Part shown: positions 39,189-48,118 of the stretch, piece after piece
Numbering within the stretch: position 1 is the first letter of the stretch
How the letters are laid out: every line of letters starts with the position of its first letter
Source of the DNA: Marinobacter salarius
Lineage (GTDB): Bacteria; Pseudomonadota; Gammaproteobacteria; Pseudomonadales; Oleiphilaceae
DNA: 64,000 bases
Direction: 5' to 3'
NCBI RefSeq assembly: GCF_032922745.1
Contig: NZ_CP136693.1
Coordinates: forward strand, 1-64,000
The notes under the pieces: generated by a model
What the model was told of the DNA's origin: nothing
The model's input: only the letters and a program-made list of their open reading frames with translations
Database searches by the model: none
Position numbers and translations under genes: made by a program

Positions 39189-40865
39189 ATGTCCCAGGGC
39201 TCTGTACCACTCACCAGCCGGCCCGAGTGGCAGGCGCTGAAGACACATCAGGCGGAACTGGAAAGCACCCATATGAGGGAGCTTTTCAGCGGCGACCCGG
39301 ACCGGGCCAGCCGTTTTTTCATTCGCGGCGGCGGCCTGTCGCTGGATTACTCCCGCAACCGCATGACCGATGACACCCTGGCAAAGCTGATGGCATTGGC
39401 CAGGGTATGTGGTGTACCGGAGCGAATCGAAGCCATGTTTCGTGGCGACCACATCAATGTCACTGAAAAGCGCCCGGCACTGCACATCGCCCTGCGGGAC
39501 ACCAGCGGCGCTTCCATCCACGTTGACGGCACCGACATTGCACCGGAAGTGGAACGCACGCTGAATCGCATGGCGCAGTTCGTAGACGACGTGCTTAGCG
39601 AACGCTGGCAGGGGCATACCGGCAAGGCCTTTACCGATGTGGTCAGTATTGGCATTGGCGGCTCCTTCCTCGGTCCCAAACTGGTATCGGAAGCTCTACG
39701 CCCTTACTGGCATGGCCAGTTGAAGGGCCACTACGTCGCCAACATCGACGGCACCCAGATAGCCGAGGTACTGCGCCGGGTCAACCCGGAAACCACCCTC
39801 TTCCTGATCCAGTCGAAATCCTTCCGTACCCAGGAAACCCTGGAGAACAGCAAGGTGGCCCGGGACTGGTTCCTGGACAACGGCGGTAGCGAAGACCAGA
39901 TCGCGAAGCACTTCGTTGCGGTTACCGCCAATACGCCGGAAGCCGTTAACTTCGGCATCTCCGAAGACAACATCTTCCCCATGTGGGACTGGGTGGGCGG
40001 ACGCTACTCACTGTGGTCCGCCATCGGCCTGCCCGTGGCACTGACCATCGGCATGGAGAACTTCCATGCCCTGCTCTCCGGCGCCAACGCCATGGACCAA
40101 CATTTCCATACCGCGCCACTGGAGCAGAACCTACCTGTGGTCATGGCCATGCTGGGGGTCTGGTACAACAACTTCTGGGGCGCGGAAACCTACACTATCC
40201 TGCCCTACGACCATTACCTCCGCAGCCTGCCCGCGCACCTGCAACAACTGGACATGGAAAGTAACGGCAAGAGCGTGACCCAGAGCGGTGAGCCGCTAAC
40301 CTACCAAAGTGGCCCGGTGATCTGGGGCGGCGTGGGAGCCAACGGCCAACACGCCTTCCACCAGCTACTGCATCAAGGCACGCGCCTGATTCCGGCGGAC
40401 TTCATTATTCCTCTGGAGACCCACAATCCGGTCGCCAGTCACCACGTCACCCTGTTTGCCAACTGCCTGAGCCAGTCACGAGCTCTGATGTCCGGCAAGA
40501 CCCTGGACGAAGCCAAGGCGGAACTGAAGGCCGAAGGCGTGAGCGTTGACGAGATCGACAAGCTGGCACCCCACAAGGTGATTCCCGGCAACAAACCCAG
40601 CAACACCCTGCTGATGGACAAATCGACGCCGGAAACCGTTGGCGCCCTGATCGCGCTCTACGAACACCGTACGTTTGTTCAGGGTATTATCTGGGATGTG
40701 GACTCGTTCGATCAGTGGGGCGTGGAACTGGGGAAACAGATGGGCAAGGGCATATTGGACCGCTTGGCCGGCGATACTGCTGAAAGCGACGAGGCCATCG
40801 ACAGTTCGACGGCCAGCCTGATCCAGCTATACCGCTCGCATCACGGATCACAAAAGCCAGATTAG
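39189..40865 (+). CDS. pgi: glucose-6-phosphate isomerase
   Basis: Interconverts glucose-6-phosphate and fructose-6-phosphate. The 558-residue protein carries GIGGSFLGPK, the sugar-phosphate site SKSFRTQET, the first PGI signature region near GGRYSLWSAIGL, and the second near GQQ/GVELGKQMG. AAAGGA precedes the ATG. It ends convergently with folK2, the two stop codons overlapping. Confidence 0.97.
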   Translation: MSQGSVPLTSRPEWQALKTHQAELESTHMRELFSGDPDRASRFFIRGGGLSLDYSRNRMTDDTLAKLMALARVCGVPERIEAMFRGDHINVTEKRPALHIALRDTSGASIHVDGTDIAPEVERTLNRMAQFVDDVLSERWQGHTGKAFTDVVSIGIGGSFLGPKLVSEALRPYWHGQLKGHYVANIDGTQIAEVLRRVNPETTLFLIQSKSFRTQETLENSKVARDWFLDNGGSEDQIAKHFVAVTANTPEAVNFGISEDNIFPMWDWVGGRYSLWSAIGLPVALTIGMENFHALLSGANAMDQHFHTAPLEQNLPVVMAMLGVWYNNFWGAETYTILPYDHYLRSLPAHLQQLDMESNGKSVTQSGEPLTYQSGPVIWGGVGANGQHAFHQLLHQGTRLIPADFIIPLETHNPVASHHVTLFANCLSQSRALMSGKTLDEAKAELKAEGVSVDEIDKLAPHKVIPGNKPSNTLLMDKSTPETVGALIALYEHRTFVQGIIWDVDSFDQWGVELGKQMGKGILDRLAGDTAESDEAIDSSTASLIQLYRSHHGSQKPD

Positions 40866-41380
40866 CGAGCGGAGGCCTGCGAGATGCGTCGGCCCTGCCA
40901 GGTAAAGTCCACCGGCCACAGTTTCTGGTCACGGTCATAGGCCTGCCACAATGCCTGGTAACACTCACCGCAGACCGGATGAACGGCGGTCGGCGCAATT
41001 TCCGCCAGCGGCAGTAGCACAAAGGCGTTTTTTAGAATCTCGCCCCGGGGCAGCTCGACTCCATCGACCCGGCCCACCTCGTGATCGTAGGTGAGAATAT
41101 CCAGATCCAGTGTTCGGGGGCTGAACTTTGGCACATCCCGCCGTCGACCATTGTCCGCCTCAAGTTGCTTGAAGCGGGCCGACAGCTCGGCCACACTCAG
41201 GTCGGTATCGACGCCCACCACCAGATTGTAGAAGGGCGAGCCATCAAAACCGACGGACTCGCTCTCGTAGACAGATGAGATAAGCGGTTCATCAAACCAG
41301 CCAGCCAGTGCGTCCAGCGCCGCAGTGATATAACGCTCGCGGTCAATGTTGCTACCGATACTGATATACACCCGCGCCAT
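40862..41380 (-). CDS. second HPPK-family protein (FolK paralogue)
   Basis: A 172-residue homologue of hydroxymethyldihydropterin pyrophosphokinase with SIGSN near the start and SPRTLDLDIL, keeping both aspartates. The usual WGPRT tryptophan is replaced (KFSPRT), so activity is likely but not certain. It overlaps folB by 1 bp (TGATG), forming a folate pair separate from the canonical folK at 36884. Pseudomonas also has such a copy next to folB. Confidence 0.88.
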   Translation of the reverse strand: MARVYISIGSNIDRERYITAALDALAGWFDEPLISSVYESESVGFDGSPFYNLVVGVDTDLSVAELSARFKQLEADNGRRRDVPKFSPRTLDLDILTYDHEVGRVDGVELPRGEILKNAFVLLPLAEIAPTAVHPVCGECYQALWQAYDRDQKLWPVDFTWQGRRISQASAR

Positions 41381-41736
41381 CAGAGGCTCCCCCGTTCAAT
41401 CCTTACACCCACGGCTGCTGCAGCCGGAACGGCGCCGGGTTTACGAAGGGTCAACCTGACCCAGCGCACGTTGAATTCACTCTGTAGCAAACCTGCAATG
41501 CCTTCCGCAGCGGTTTCCAGCAATTGGGGGCGAGCCTCGACAAGGTAGTCTGAGACCCGCTCACTGACCAAAGCGTAGTTCAGGGCATCACTGACATCAT
41601 CCGACGCCGCCGGCGTCCTGTTATCCCAGGCCATCTCCAGGTCCACCAACAGCCGCTGACTGACTTCCCTCTCCCAGTCGTACACGCCGATGATTGCCTC
41701 AACGGCGAGACCTTCGATCAGTACACTATCTGTCAA
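41380..41736 (-). CDS. folB: dihydroneopterin aldolase
   Basis: Cleaves dihydroneopterin to hydroxymethyldihydropterin and glycolaldehyde, the step before HPPK. The 118-residue protein has the typical start SVLIEGLAVEAIIGVYDWE and the late KPGAVPAA. I chose TTG at 41736 with GGGAG eight bases upstream; a longer frame back to 41841 would add about 35 unrelated residues. It is divergent from plsY. Confidence 0.92.
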   Translation of the reverse strand: MTDSVLIEGLAVEAIIGVYDWEREVSQRLLVDLEMAWDNRTPAASDDVSDALNYALVSERVSDYLVEARPQLLETAAEGIAGLLQSEFNVRWVRLTLRKPGAVPAAAAVGVRIERGSL

Positions 41737-41895
41737 CGGAGGCACTCCCGGGCTTACACTCTTTGCTGATTGAATAACGCGCAGGCAGCGGATACTGTAT
41801 AAAATCTGACCTGCTTCGTCGCGGGGCCGGCATTTTCTCACAAATGACCAGTACGCGTCTTTGCGTCTTTTTCACTTTGCCAATGATCGCCACCG

Positions 41896-42489
41896 ATGAG
41901 CTATCTGAGTGACCCGGTACTGACCGTTCTACTGTGCGCCCTGGCCTACCTGGCGGGCTCAATGCTGTTTGCACTGCCGGTCTGCCGCGCCTGGCACCTG
42001 CCGGACCCGCGTGCACAGGGTTCCGGAAACCCCGGCGCCACCAACGTCTACCGTACCGGCGGATGGCCGCCGGCGGCACTGACGTTATTCCTGGATGCCG
42101 CCAAGGGCTGGCTTCCGGTATGGCTTGCCCACCAGGCAGACCTGACCATCCTTTCCCAAGCCATGGTGGCGCTGTGCGCGGTGACCGGGCACATGATTCC
42201 GTTGTTCTATCGGTTCAAGGGTGGAAAAGGCGTGGCGACGGCGCTGGGCGCCGGGCTTGCGCTGGCTCCAGCGACCACGCTTCTACTCGCCGCCATCTGG
42301 GCCCTGGTGATGTGGCGCTGGAAAATTTCGGCACTGGCTTCGATTGTGGCCATTGTCAGCGGCCCCATCATCAGTGCCCTGATCGAACCCGACACCCTGC
42401 CACTGTTCGGCCTGCTGGCCATCCTGATTGTGGTACGTCACCGCAACAATCTGATCCGTATGGCCCAGGGCCGGGAACCGGGCTTCTAG
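41896..42489 (+). CDS. plsY: acyl-phosphate glycerol-3-phosphate acyltransferase
   Basis: Inner-membrane enzyme transferring an acyl group from acyl phosphate to glycerol-3-phosphate, the first step of phospholipid synthesis. The 197-residue protein has about five helices and all three motifs: GSGNPGATN, the central KGGKGVATALG and RHRNNLIR. It lies between folB and tsaD as in Pseudomonas and shares overlapping stop codons with tsaD. Confidence 0.95.
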   Translation: MSYLSDPVLTVLLCALAYLAGSMLFALPVCRAWHLPDPRAQGSGNPGATNVYRTGGWPPAALTLFLDAAKGWLPVWLAHQADLTILSQAMVALCAVTGHMIPLFYRFKGGKGVATALGAGLALAPATTLLLAAIWALVMWRWKISALASIVAIVSGPIISALIEPDTLPLFGLLAILIVVRHRNNLIRMAQGREPGF

Positions 42490-43541
42490 TCCACCAGCCC
42501 ATTCGTCCGTGGCTCACCAACCGGTGGCAGTGTATTCATCGGCCAGCGCGGCACCGCCACGATCCGATCGCCGTCCTGCTGGCCTGCGTTCATACGCTGG
42601 CAACCCGCGTAGGCAATCATGGCGCCATTATCCGTGCAGAACTCGGGGCGGGCGTAGAACACCGCGGCACGAAGCTTCTCAGTCATTTTCTCAAGCCCGG
42701 CACGCAACCGCTTATTGGCGCTAACGCCGCCAGCAATCACCAAACGCTTGCAACCGGTCTGCTCCAGGGCACGACGGCATTTGATGGTCAGCGTATCCAC
42801 CACTGCCGTCTCGAAGGCCAGGGCAATATCGGCGCGAGTCTGGTCATCCAGACCCCCAGCACGTTCCGCCGCAGTTACCGTATTGAGGGTAAACGTTTTC
42901 AAGCCACTGAAACTGAAATCCAGCCCCGGCCGGTCGGTCATCGGCCGCGGGAACCGATACCGGCCCGACGTGCCCTTTTCAGCCATCGCCGCTACCCTAG
43001 GCCCGCCAGGATAATCCAGCCCCAGCATCTTGGCGGTTTTATCGAAGGCCTCGCCGGCGGCATCGTCCACAGACTCACCCAGCATTTCATACTCGCCAAT
43101 GCCCTTAACCAGCACTAACTGGGTATGGCCGCCGGAAACCAGCAAGGCGACAAAGGGGAACGCCGGAGGATTATCTTCCAGCATCGGTGCCAACAGGTGA
43201 CCTTCCATGTGATGGACACCCAACACCGGCACACCCAGGGCAAATCCCAGGGCGTGGGCCACGGAGCCACCCACCATCAGTGCACCCACCAGGCCGGGAC
43301 CGGCAGTGTAGGCAATGCCTTCGATATCAGCGCGAACCCTGCCGGCATCGGCAAGCACCTGATCACACAGCGGCAGCAATTTGCGAACATGGTCGCGGGA
43401 GGCCAGCTCCGGCACCACACCGCCGTAGTCCGCATGCATATCAATCTGGCTGAACAACGCATGCGCCAGCAGCCCGCGTTCGCTGTCATAGAGGGCAACG
43501 CCGGTTTCATCACAGGAAGTTTCAATACCGAGAATCAGCAT
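42486..43541 (-). CDS. tsaD: tRNA threonylcarbamoyladenosine transferase TsaD
   Basis: Catalytic subunit for t6A37 formation on ANN-decoding tRNAs. The 351-residue protein has GIETSCDETG at the start, the metal-binding HHMEGH, and SGGHTQL. The start is ATG at 43541, five codons inside the longest frame, fitting the family N-terminus MLILGIETS. It is divergent from rpsU, the arrangement seen in most gammaproteobacteria. Confidence 0.96.
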   Translation of the reverse strand: MLILGIETSCDETGVALYDSERGLLAHALFSQIDMHADYGGVVPELASRDHVRKLLPLCDQVLADAGRVRADIEGIAYTAGPGLVGALMVGGSVAHALGFALGVPVLGVHHMEGHLLAPMLEDNPPAFPFVALLVSGGHTQLVLVKGIGEYEMLGESVDDAAGEAFDKTAKMLGLDYPGGPRVAAMAEKGTSGRYRFPRPMTDRPGLDFSFSGLKTFTLNTVTAAERAGGLDDQTRADIALAFETAVVDTLTIKCRRALEQTGCKRLVIAGGVSANKRLRAGLEKMTEKLRAAVFYARPEFCTDNGAMIAYAGCQRMNAGQQDGDRIVAVPRWPMNTLPPVGEPRTNGLVD

Positions 43542-43630
43542 AAGTAAGGGCCACAACTCCGGGCTGGTAAACGTAAACGAGGCATTTTAGCAGAAACCCG
43601 AAACCCTCCGTCAGTTTCATCGAACAAACA

Positions 43631-43660
43631 TTGACCTTGGCCATGGGCAGGCGCTATCAT
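43631..43660 (+). promoter_or_regulatory. candidate rpsU operon promoter
   Basis: TTGACC, an 18-bp spacer and TATCAT lie 121 bp before rpsU. A 6-bp inverted repeat CTGGTC/GACCAG (43680-43707) is in the leader. I found no LexA-type CTG-N10-CAG box such as E. coli has here. Confidence 0.5.
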
Positions 43661-43780
43661 TGCCGGCCTTAAATAAGCACTGGTCGAGTTTTAGCCAATC
43701 TGACCAGGGATCGAGTCGATTTGACAGACAGGTCGATCAGACAAAACAGAAACCGAATCAATCAGGTAGGTGATTTTCGA

Positions 43781-43996
43781 ATGCCAGCTGTTAAAGTGAA
43801 AGAGAATGAACCGTTTGACGTAGCCCTTCGTCGCTTCAAGCGCTCCTGCGAGAAAGCAGGCGTTCTGTCGGAAGTACGTCGCCGTGAGCACTACGAGAAG
43901 CCGACAGCCGTGCGCAAGCGCAAGGCAGCTGCAGCCGTCAAGCGTCATCTCAAGAAGCTTCAGCGGGAACAGCGCAAGTTCGAGCGTCTGTACTAA
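43781..43996 (+). CDS. rpsU: 30S ribosomal protein S21
   Basis: Small basic ribosomal protein near the anti-Shine-Dalgarno end of 16S. The 71-residue sequence MPAVKVKENEPFDVALRRF is typical. AGGTAGGTG precedes the ATG; a longer open frame upstream is not needed. It is first gene of the macromolecular synthesis operon rpsU-dnaG-rpoD. Confidence 0.98.
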   Translation: MPAVKVKENEPFDVALRRFKRSCEKAGVLSEVRRREHYEKPTAVRKRKAAAAVKRHLKKLQREQRKFERLY

Positions 43997-44065
43997 GCTT
44001 TACCGGACGCCGCTTGACTGCAAGCCTATAATCGCCTGTATAGCCACAGGTTGCACAGAGCGATA

Positions 44066-44105
44066 CCAAAATGCCGCCGAGGCCTGGCTTCGGCGGCATT
44101 TTTGG
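44066..44105 (+). terminator. terminator/attenuator between rpsU and dnaG
   Basis: ATGCCGCCGA and TCGGCGGCAT form a stem around an eight-base loop, flanked by an A-tract and a T-tract. It matches the position of terminator T1 of the E. coli operon, which lowers dnaG and rpoD expression relative to rpsU. Confidence 0.88.
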
Positions 44106-44148
44106 CTGTACTTCCAGGCCCGGCACTTCCCGCGCGACCGGAGACACC

Positions 44149-45882
44149 ATGAGTGGACTGATCCCACAACGCTTTGTTGAAGACCTGCTCGACCGGATAG
44201 ACCTGGCGGAGCTGATCGGATCACGTATCACCCTGAAAAAGGCCGGTGGCAACTACAAGGCCCGCTGCCCCTTCCATGATGAGAAGACGCCGTCTTTCAA
44301 CGTTCGGCCGGACAAGGGCTTCTACCACTGCTTTGGCTGTGGCGCCCATGGCGATGCCATCAGTTTTGTCCGCGAATTCGACGGCCTGGGCTTTACCGAC
44401 GCGGTAGAGGAACTGGCCCGCCGAGCCGGCATGGAAGTGCCCTACGATCAGAGCGCGCGCCAGGAAATGCAGCAGGCGCGAACACTGACGGACGCTCTGG
44501 ATTACGCCAGCCGCTTCTATCAGTCTGCCCTGAAGGGCCAGCAAGGCGAATTCGCCCGGGACTACCTCAAACAGAGAGGCCTGGACGACAGCATTATTGA
44601 GCAATACCAGTTGGGCTATGCGCCCGGCACCGGTACCGCCCTGTTCGACAGTGCCAGCAAGGATTTGCAGGAACCGTTAGTCGAGACCGGCACCGTGTCC
44701 GACCGCTACGGCCGGCCGAGGGACCTGTTTCGCAACCGGGTGATGTTCCCGATCCGCAACAGTCGCGGCCGGACCATTGCGTTCGGCGGGCGCACACTGG
44801 GTGATGACAAGGCCAAGTACATCAACTCTCCGGAGTCTGATGTGTTCCATAAAAGCCGCGAAATCTACGGCCTTTATGAAGCCAAACAGTCGATCCGCCA
44901 ACTCGACAGGCTTCTGGTGGTGGAAGGCTACATGGATGTCATTGCGCTCGCGCAGAACGGCATCCACTTTGCCGTGGCCACGCTGGGCACAGCCACAAAC
45001 CAGGACAGCCTGTCGGCACTGCTGAAACAGGTACGGCATCTGGTGTTCTGCTTTGACGGCGACCAGGCCGGTTACCGGGCGGCCGACAAGGCTCTGGAAA
45101 ATGCGCTGGAATTGCTGACCGACGGCCTGCACCTGCAGTTCCTGATGATGCCGGACGGTGAAGACCCGGACACATTGGTGCGCAAGGAAGGCCCCGACGC
45201 GTTCCAGGAACGCATCAACGGCGCCACGCCCTTGTCTCGCTACCTGTTCAACCGGCAAAGCGAAGGGCTGGATCTGACGCTGCCGGAAGACCGGGGCGAG
45301 CTGAAGGCACGGGTAGAGCCGCTACTGAAGAAAATGCCCAGGAGCACCCTCAGGGATGCCATGTGGCACGAAATGCTGCGACTGTGCGGCAACAACCGGG
45401 GCGACTGGCAGAGCCGACGCCAGCCGAACGGCAAGGGCGGATACGGCGAGCGCCGGGTGCAGGAACAACGGATTGACGTAAAACTCAGCAAGGATACCCA
45501 GCTTTGCCTGGCCCTGCTGGAAGCACCGGACATGGCCAGCGAAATGGCCGAACTGTGTCGCAGCAGCCGCCAGTACCGGCAGGCTGGCCAGTTTGCCAAC
45601 TGGATTCTGGAGAACGCCATCAAAGACCGGCGCTCCCTGATCCGCGAACTGGCAACAGATAACCGTGCCAGAGAACAGTTTTACAGCCTGTTCGATGGCA
45701 TTGAACACGTCCCCGCACGGGAACAGACTCTGGCTGGCGCCAGGGAAATGCTGAACCCGAATCGGGAAGTGGCACGCAAGCAACGGCTGGCGTCTCTGCT
45801 ATCGGAAAAACGTAGCCTGGCAGACCTTAGCGCTGAAGAGCGGCAGGAACTGAAGGCACTGACCGGACAGAACGACGACTGA
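44149..45882 (+). CDS. dnaG: DNA primase
   Basis: Synthesises RNA primers at the replication fork. The 577-residue protein has the CHC2 zinc finger (C40, H43, C61, C64), the RNA-polymerase core with the Toprim motif VVEGYMDVI and DGDQAG, and a C-terminal DnaB-binding region from about 440. The ATG has GGAG seven bases upstream; an open frame of 26 more codons passes through the terminator and is not coding. The yqeY gene found between rpsU and dnaG in Pseudomonas is missing. Confidence 0.97.
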   Translation: MSGLIPQRFVEDLLDRIDLAELIGSRITLKKAGGNYKARCPFHDEKTPSFNVRPDKGFYHCFGCGAHGDAISFVREFDGLGFTDAVEELARRAGMEVPYDQSARQEMQQARTLTDALDYASRFYQSALKGQQGEFARDYLKQRGLDDSIIEQYQLGYAPGTGTALFDSASKDLQEPLVETGTVSDRYGRPRDLFRNRVMFPIRNSRGRTIAFGGRTLGDDKAKYINSPESDVFHKSREIYGLYEAKQSIRQLDRLLVVEGYMDVIALAQNGIHFAVATLGTATNQDSLSALLKQVRHLVFCFDGDQAGYRAADKALENALELLTDGLHLQFLMMPDGEDPDTLVRKEGPDAFQERINGATPLSRYLFNRQSEGLDLTLPEDRGELKARVEPLLKKMPRSTLRDAMWHEMLRLCGNNRGDWQSRRQPNGKGGYGERRVQEQRIDVKLSKDTQLCLALLEAPDMASEMAELCRSSRQYRQAGQFANWILENAIKDRRSLIRELATDNRAREQFYSLFDGIEHVPAREQTLAGAREMLNPNREVARKQRLASLLSEKRSLADLSAEERQELKALTGQNDD

Positions 45883-45988
45883 CCAGCGCCAGAAAACAGC
45901 GCCGGCGGGCCAAAAAAACGCAATAACTGCCGCCGGAAACGGCACTGCACTTGAAACTTGCAGTATTGATCACCATCTAACCATCCGG

Positions 45989-46017
45989 TGGCAGAGCAAC
46001 CGCGCGACAGCTATAAT
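45989..46017 (+). promoter_or_regulatory. candidate internal promoter of rpoD
   Basis: A perfect TATAAT at 46012-46017 lies 46 bp before the rpoD ATG in the 181-bp gap after dnaG. The -35 region (TGGCAG at 17 bp) is poor. Its place fits the separate rpoD promoters known from E. coli. Confidence 0.45.
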
Positions 46018-46063
46018 GGCTGTTTCACTTTTTTCCTTTTACCAGCGAGTTCACAGGGTGTCT

Positions 46064-47911
46064 ATGTCAGGCAATTCGCAGAAATCACGTCTTAAAGACC
46101 TCATTGCACGAGGCAAGGAACAAGGTTACCTGACTTACGCCGAGGTAAACGACCACCTCCCGGAAGACATTGCTGACCCGGACCAGGTCGAAGACATCAT
46201 TCGCATGATCAACGACATGGGCATCCAAGTGTCTGAAGTGGCACCGGACGCAGACACGCTGCTGATGACCGACGGCGACTCCACCGCTGACGAAGCTGCG
46301 GCCGCTGAAGCCGCTGCGGCACTCGCAGCCGTGGAATCCGACGCTGGCCGCACCACGGACCCGGTCCGCATGTACATGCGCGAAATGGGCACCGTGGAGC
46401 TGCTGACTCGCGAAGGCGAAATTGTCATTGCCAAGCGCATCGAGGAAGGTATCCGTGATGTCATGGCCGCCGTGGCCCACTTTCCCGGCATCACCGGTAC
46501 CGTTATCCAGGCCTACGACCGCATCATCGAGAACGAAGGCCGCCTCAGCGACATCGTCTCCGGCTTCCTCGACCCCGACGGCGCCGAGCCGTTCATGGAG
46601 GAAGACACTACCCCGGACACGTCCAGCACCTCGGACGATTCATCCGACGACGATGACGATGACGACAGCGAAGAAGAAACCGAAAGCGGTCCGGATCCGG
46701 AAGAAACCCGTCTGCGTTTTGAGCTGCTGAAAGAAAAGCTCGATGCCGCCGACGCAAGCCTGGCCAAACACGGCCGCGGCCACAAGAAAACCCAGGAAGC
46801 CCTGAACGAATTGGGCCAGGTATTTGCCCCGTTCAAGCTGGGCAACAAGGCGTTTGACGAACTGGTGAACGTCGTTCGCTCCACCAACGATCTGGTGCGG
46901 GAGAACGAGCGGGCGATCATGAAAATCTGCGTACGCGAGTGCAAGATGCCGCGTAAGGATTTCATCAAGTCGTTCCCCGGTAACGAAACCAGCCTGGACT
47001 GGGCCGAGAAGATGTCCAAGGGCAAAAAGCCCTATGCACCTCTGATTGCTGAGCGCATCGACGAAATTGTCCGCCTGCAGAAGCGCATTGCCAATATCCA
47101 GACCGAAGTGGACCTGGACGTTTCCGACATCAAGGAAATCAACCGCCGCGTTTCCATCGGCGAAGCCAAGGCCCGCCGTGCCAAGAAGGAAATGGTGGAA
47201 GCCAACCTGCGTCTGGTTATCTCCATTGCCAAGAAGTACACCAACCGCGGCCTGCAGTTCCTCGATCTGATTCAGGAAGGCAACATCGGCCTGATGAAGG
47301 CGGTCGACAAATTCGAGTATCGCCGTGGCTACAAGTTCTCCACCTACGCCACATGGTGGATTCGTCAGGCCATCACCCGCTCCATCGCGGACCAGGCCCG
47401 CACCATCCGTATTCCGGTGCACATGATCGAAACCATCAACAAACTCAACCGCATCTCCCGTCAGATGCTGCAGGAGATGGGCCGCGAGCCCACGCCGGAA
47501 GAGTTGGGCGAGCGCATGGAAATGCCCGAGGACAAGATCCGCAAGGTACTGAAGATCGCCAAGGAACCGATCTCCATGGAAACCCCGATCGGTGATGACG
47601 AAGACAGCCACCTGGGCGACTTCATTGAAGATATCCAGGCCCTGTCACCTGTTGACTCCGCTACCGCTGAAGGCCTCCGCGAAGCTACCCGCTCCGTGCT
47701 CTCCGGCCTGACCGCGCGCGAGTCCAAGGTGCTGCGCATGCGCTTCGGTATCGAAATGAACACCGACCACACCCTGGAAGAAGTGGGCAAACAGTTTGAC
47801 GTAACCCGCGAGCGAATCCGCCAGATCGAAGCCAAGGCCCTGCGCAAACTGCGCCATCCTTCCCGCTCCGATCACCTGCGCGGCTTCATTGACGATCAGG
47901 GCAACGGATAA
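46064..47911 (+). CDS. rpoD: RNA polymerase primary sigma factor RpoD
   Basis: Housekeeping sigma70 of 615 residues. Region 1.1 (about 1-80) is followed by region 1.2 (DPVRMYMREMG) and the long non-conserved insert, which contains a very acidic Ser/Asp run (about 185-215). Region 2 has the -10 recognition helix (RRGYKFSTYATWWIRQAI). Regions 3 and 4 end in TRERIRQIEAKALRKLRHP. The ATG follows AGGGTG. It closes the operon. Confidence 0.98.
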   Translation: MSGNSQKSRLKDLIARGKEQGYLTYAEVNDHLPEDIADPDQVEDIIRMINDMGIQVSEVAPDADTLLMTDGDSTADEAAAAEAAAALAAVESDAGRTTDPVRMYMREMGTVELLTREGEIVIAKRIEEGIRDVMAAVAHFPGITGTVIQAYDRIIENEGRLSDIVSGFLDPDGAEPFMEEDTTPDTSSTSDDSSDDDDDDDSEEETESGPDPEETRLRFELLKEKLDAADASLAKHGRGHKKTQEALNELGQVFAPFKLGNKAFDELVNVVRSTNDLVRENERAIMKICVRECKMPRKDFIKSFPGNETSLDWAEKMSKGKKPYAPLIAERIDEIVRLQKRIANIQTEVDLDVSDIKEINRRVSIGEAKARRAKKEMVEANLRLVISIAKKYTNRGLQFLDLIQEGNIGLMKAVDKFEYRRGYKFSTYATWWIRQAITRSIADQARTIRIPVHMIETINKLNRISRQMLQEMGREPTPEELGERMEMPEDKIRKVLKIAKEPISMETPIGDDEDSHLGDFIEDIQALSPVDSATAEGLREATRSVLSGLTARESKVLRMRFGIEMNTDHTLEEVGKQFDVTRERIRQIEAKALRKLRHPSRSDHLRGFIDDQGNG

Positions 47912-47923
47912 CACCACAACAGT

Positions 47924-47966
47924 AGCGGGCGCCATCCCTCACCGGTATAATGGCGCCCGCTTTGTT
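47924..47966 (+). terminator. rho-independent terminator after rpoD
   Basis: AGCGGGCGCCAT pairs perfectly with ATGGCGCCCGCT around a 14-base loop and is followed by TTGTT. It ends the rpsU-dnaG-rpoD operon before the tRNA gene. Confidence 0.85.
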
Positions 47967-48024
47967 GCTCCCGCCCGGAAGCGACACCCCAAAAGCAAAC
48001 CTTTAAGCAGCATCCGCTGAAAAA

Positions 48025-48101
48025 GGGCCTATAGCTCAGTTGGTTAGAGCAGAGGACTCATAATCCTTTGGTCCCTGGTTCGAGTCCAGGTGGGCCCACC
48101 A
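48025..48101 (+). tRNA. tRNA with CAT anticodon, probably tRNA-Ile2 (lysidine-modified)
   Basis: A 77-nt cloverleaf with encoded CCA and anticodon loop CTCATAA. The acceptor stem has C4-G69 and C5-G68, the pairs by which TilS tells tRNA-Ile2 from elongator tRNA-Met (U4, A5 in E. coli). I therefore favour tRNA-Ile2 reading AUA over tRNA-Met, although automatic tools may call it Met. It stands alone after rpoD. Confidence 0.9.
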
Positions 48102-48118
48102 TTTCCCCAGTTTTACCT

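Noticed and set aside
41934..43118. 394-codon plus-strand open frame across plsY and tsaD
   Set aside because: It is out of frame with plsY, whose motifs are intact, and then antisense to tsaD; the translation is Arg/Pro/His-rich without domains.
43680..43707. CTGGTC/GACCAG repeat before rpsU as a LexA box
   Set aside because: The spacing (16 bases) and half-sites do not fit CTG-N10-CAG.
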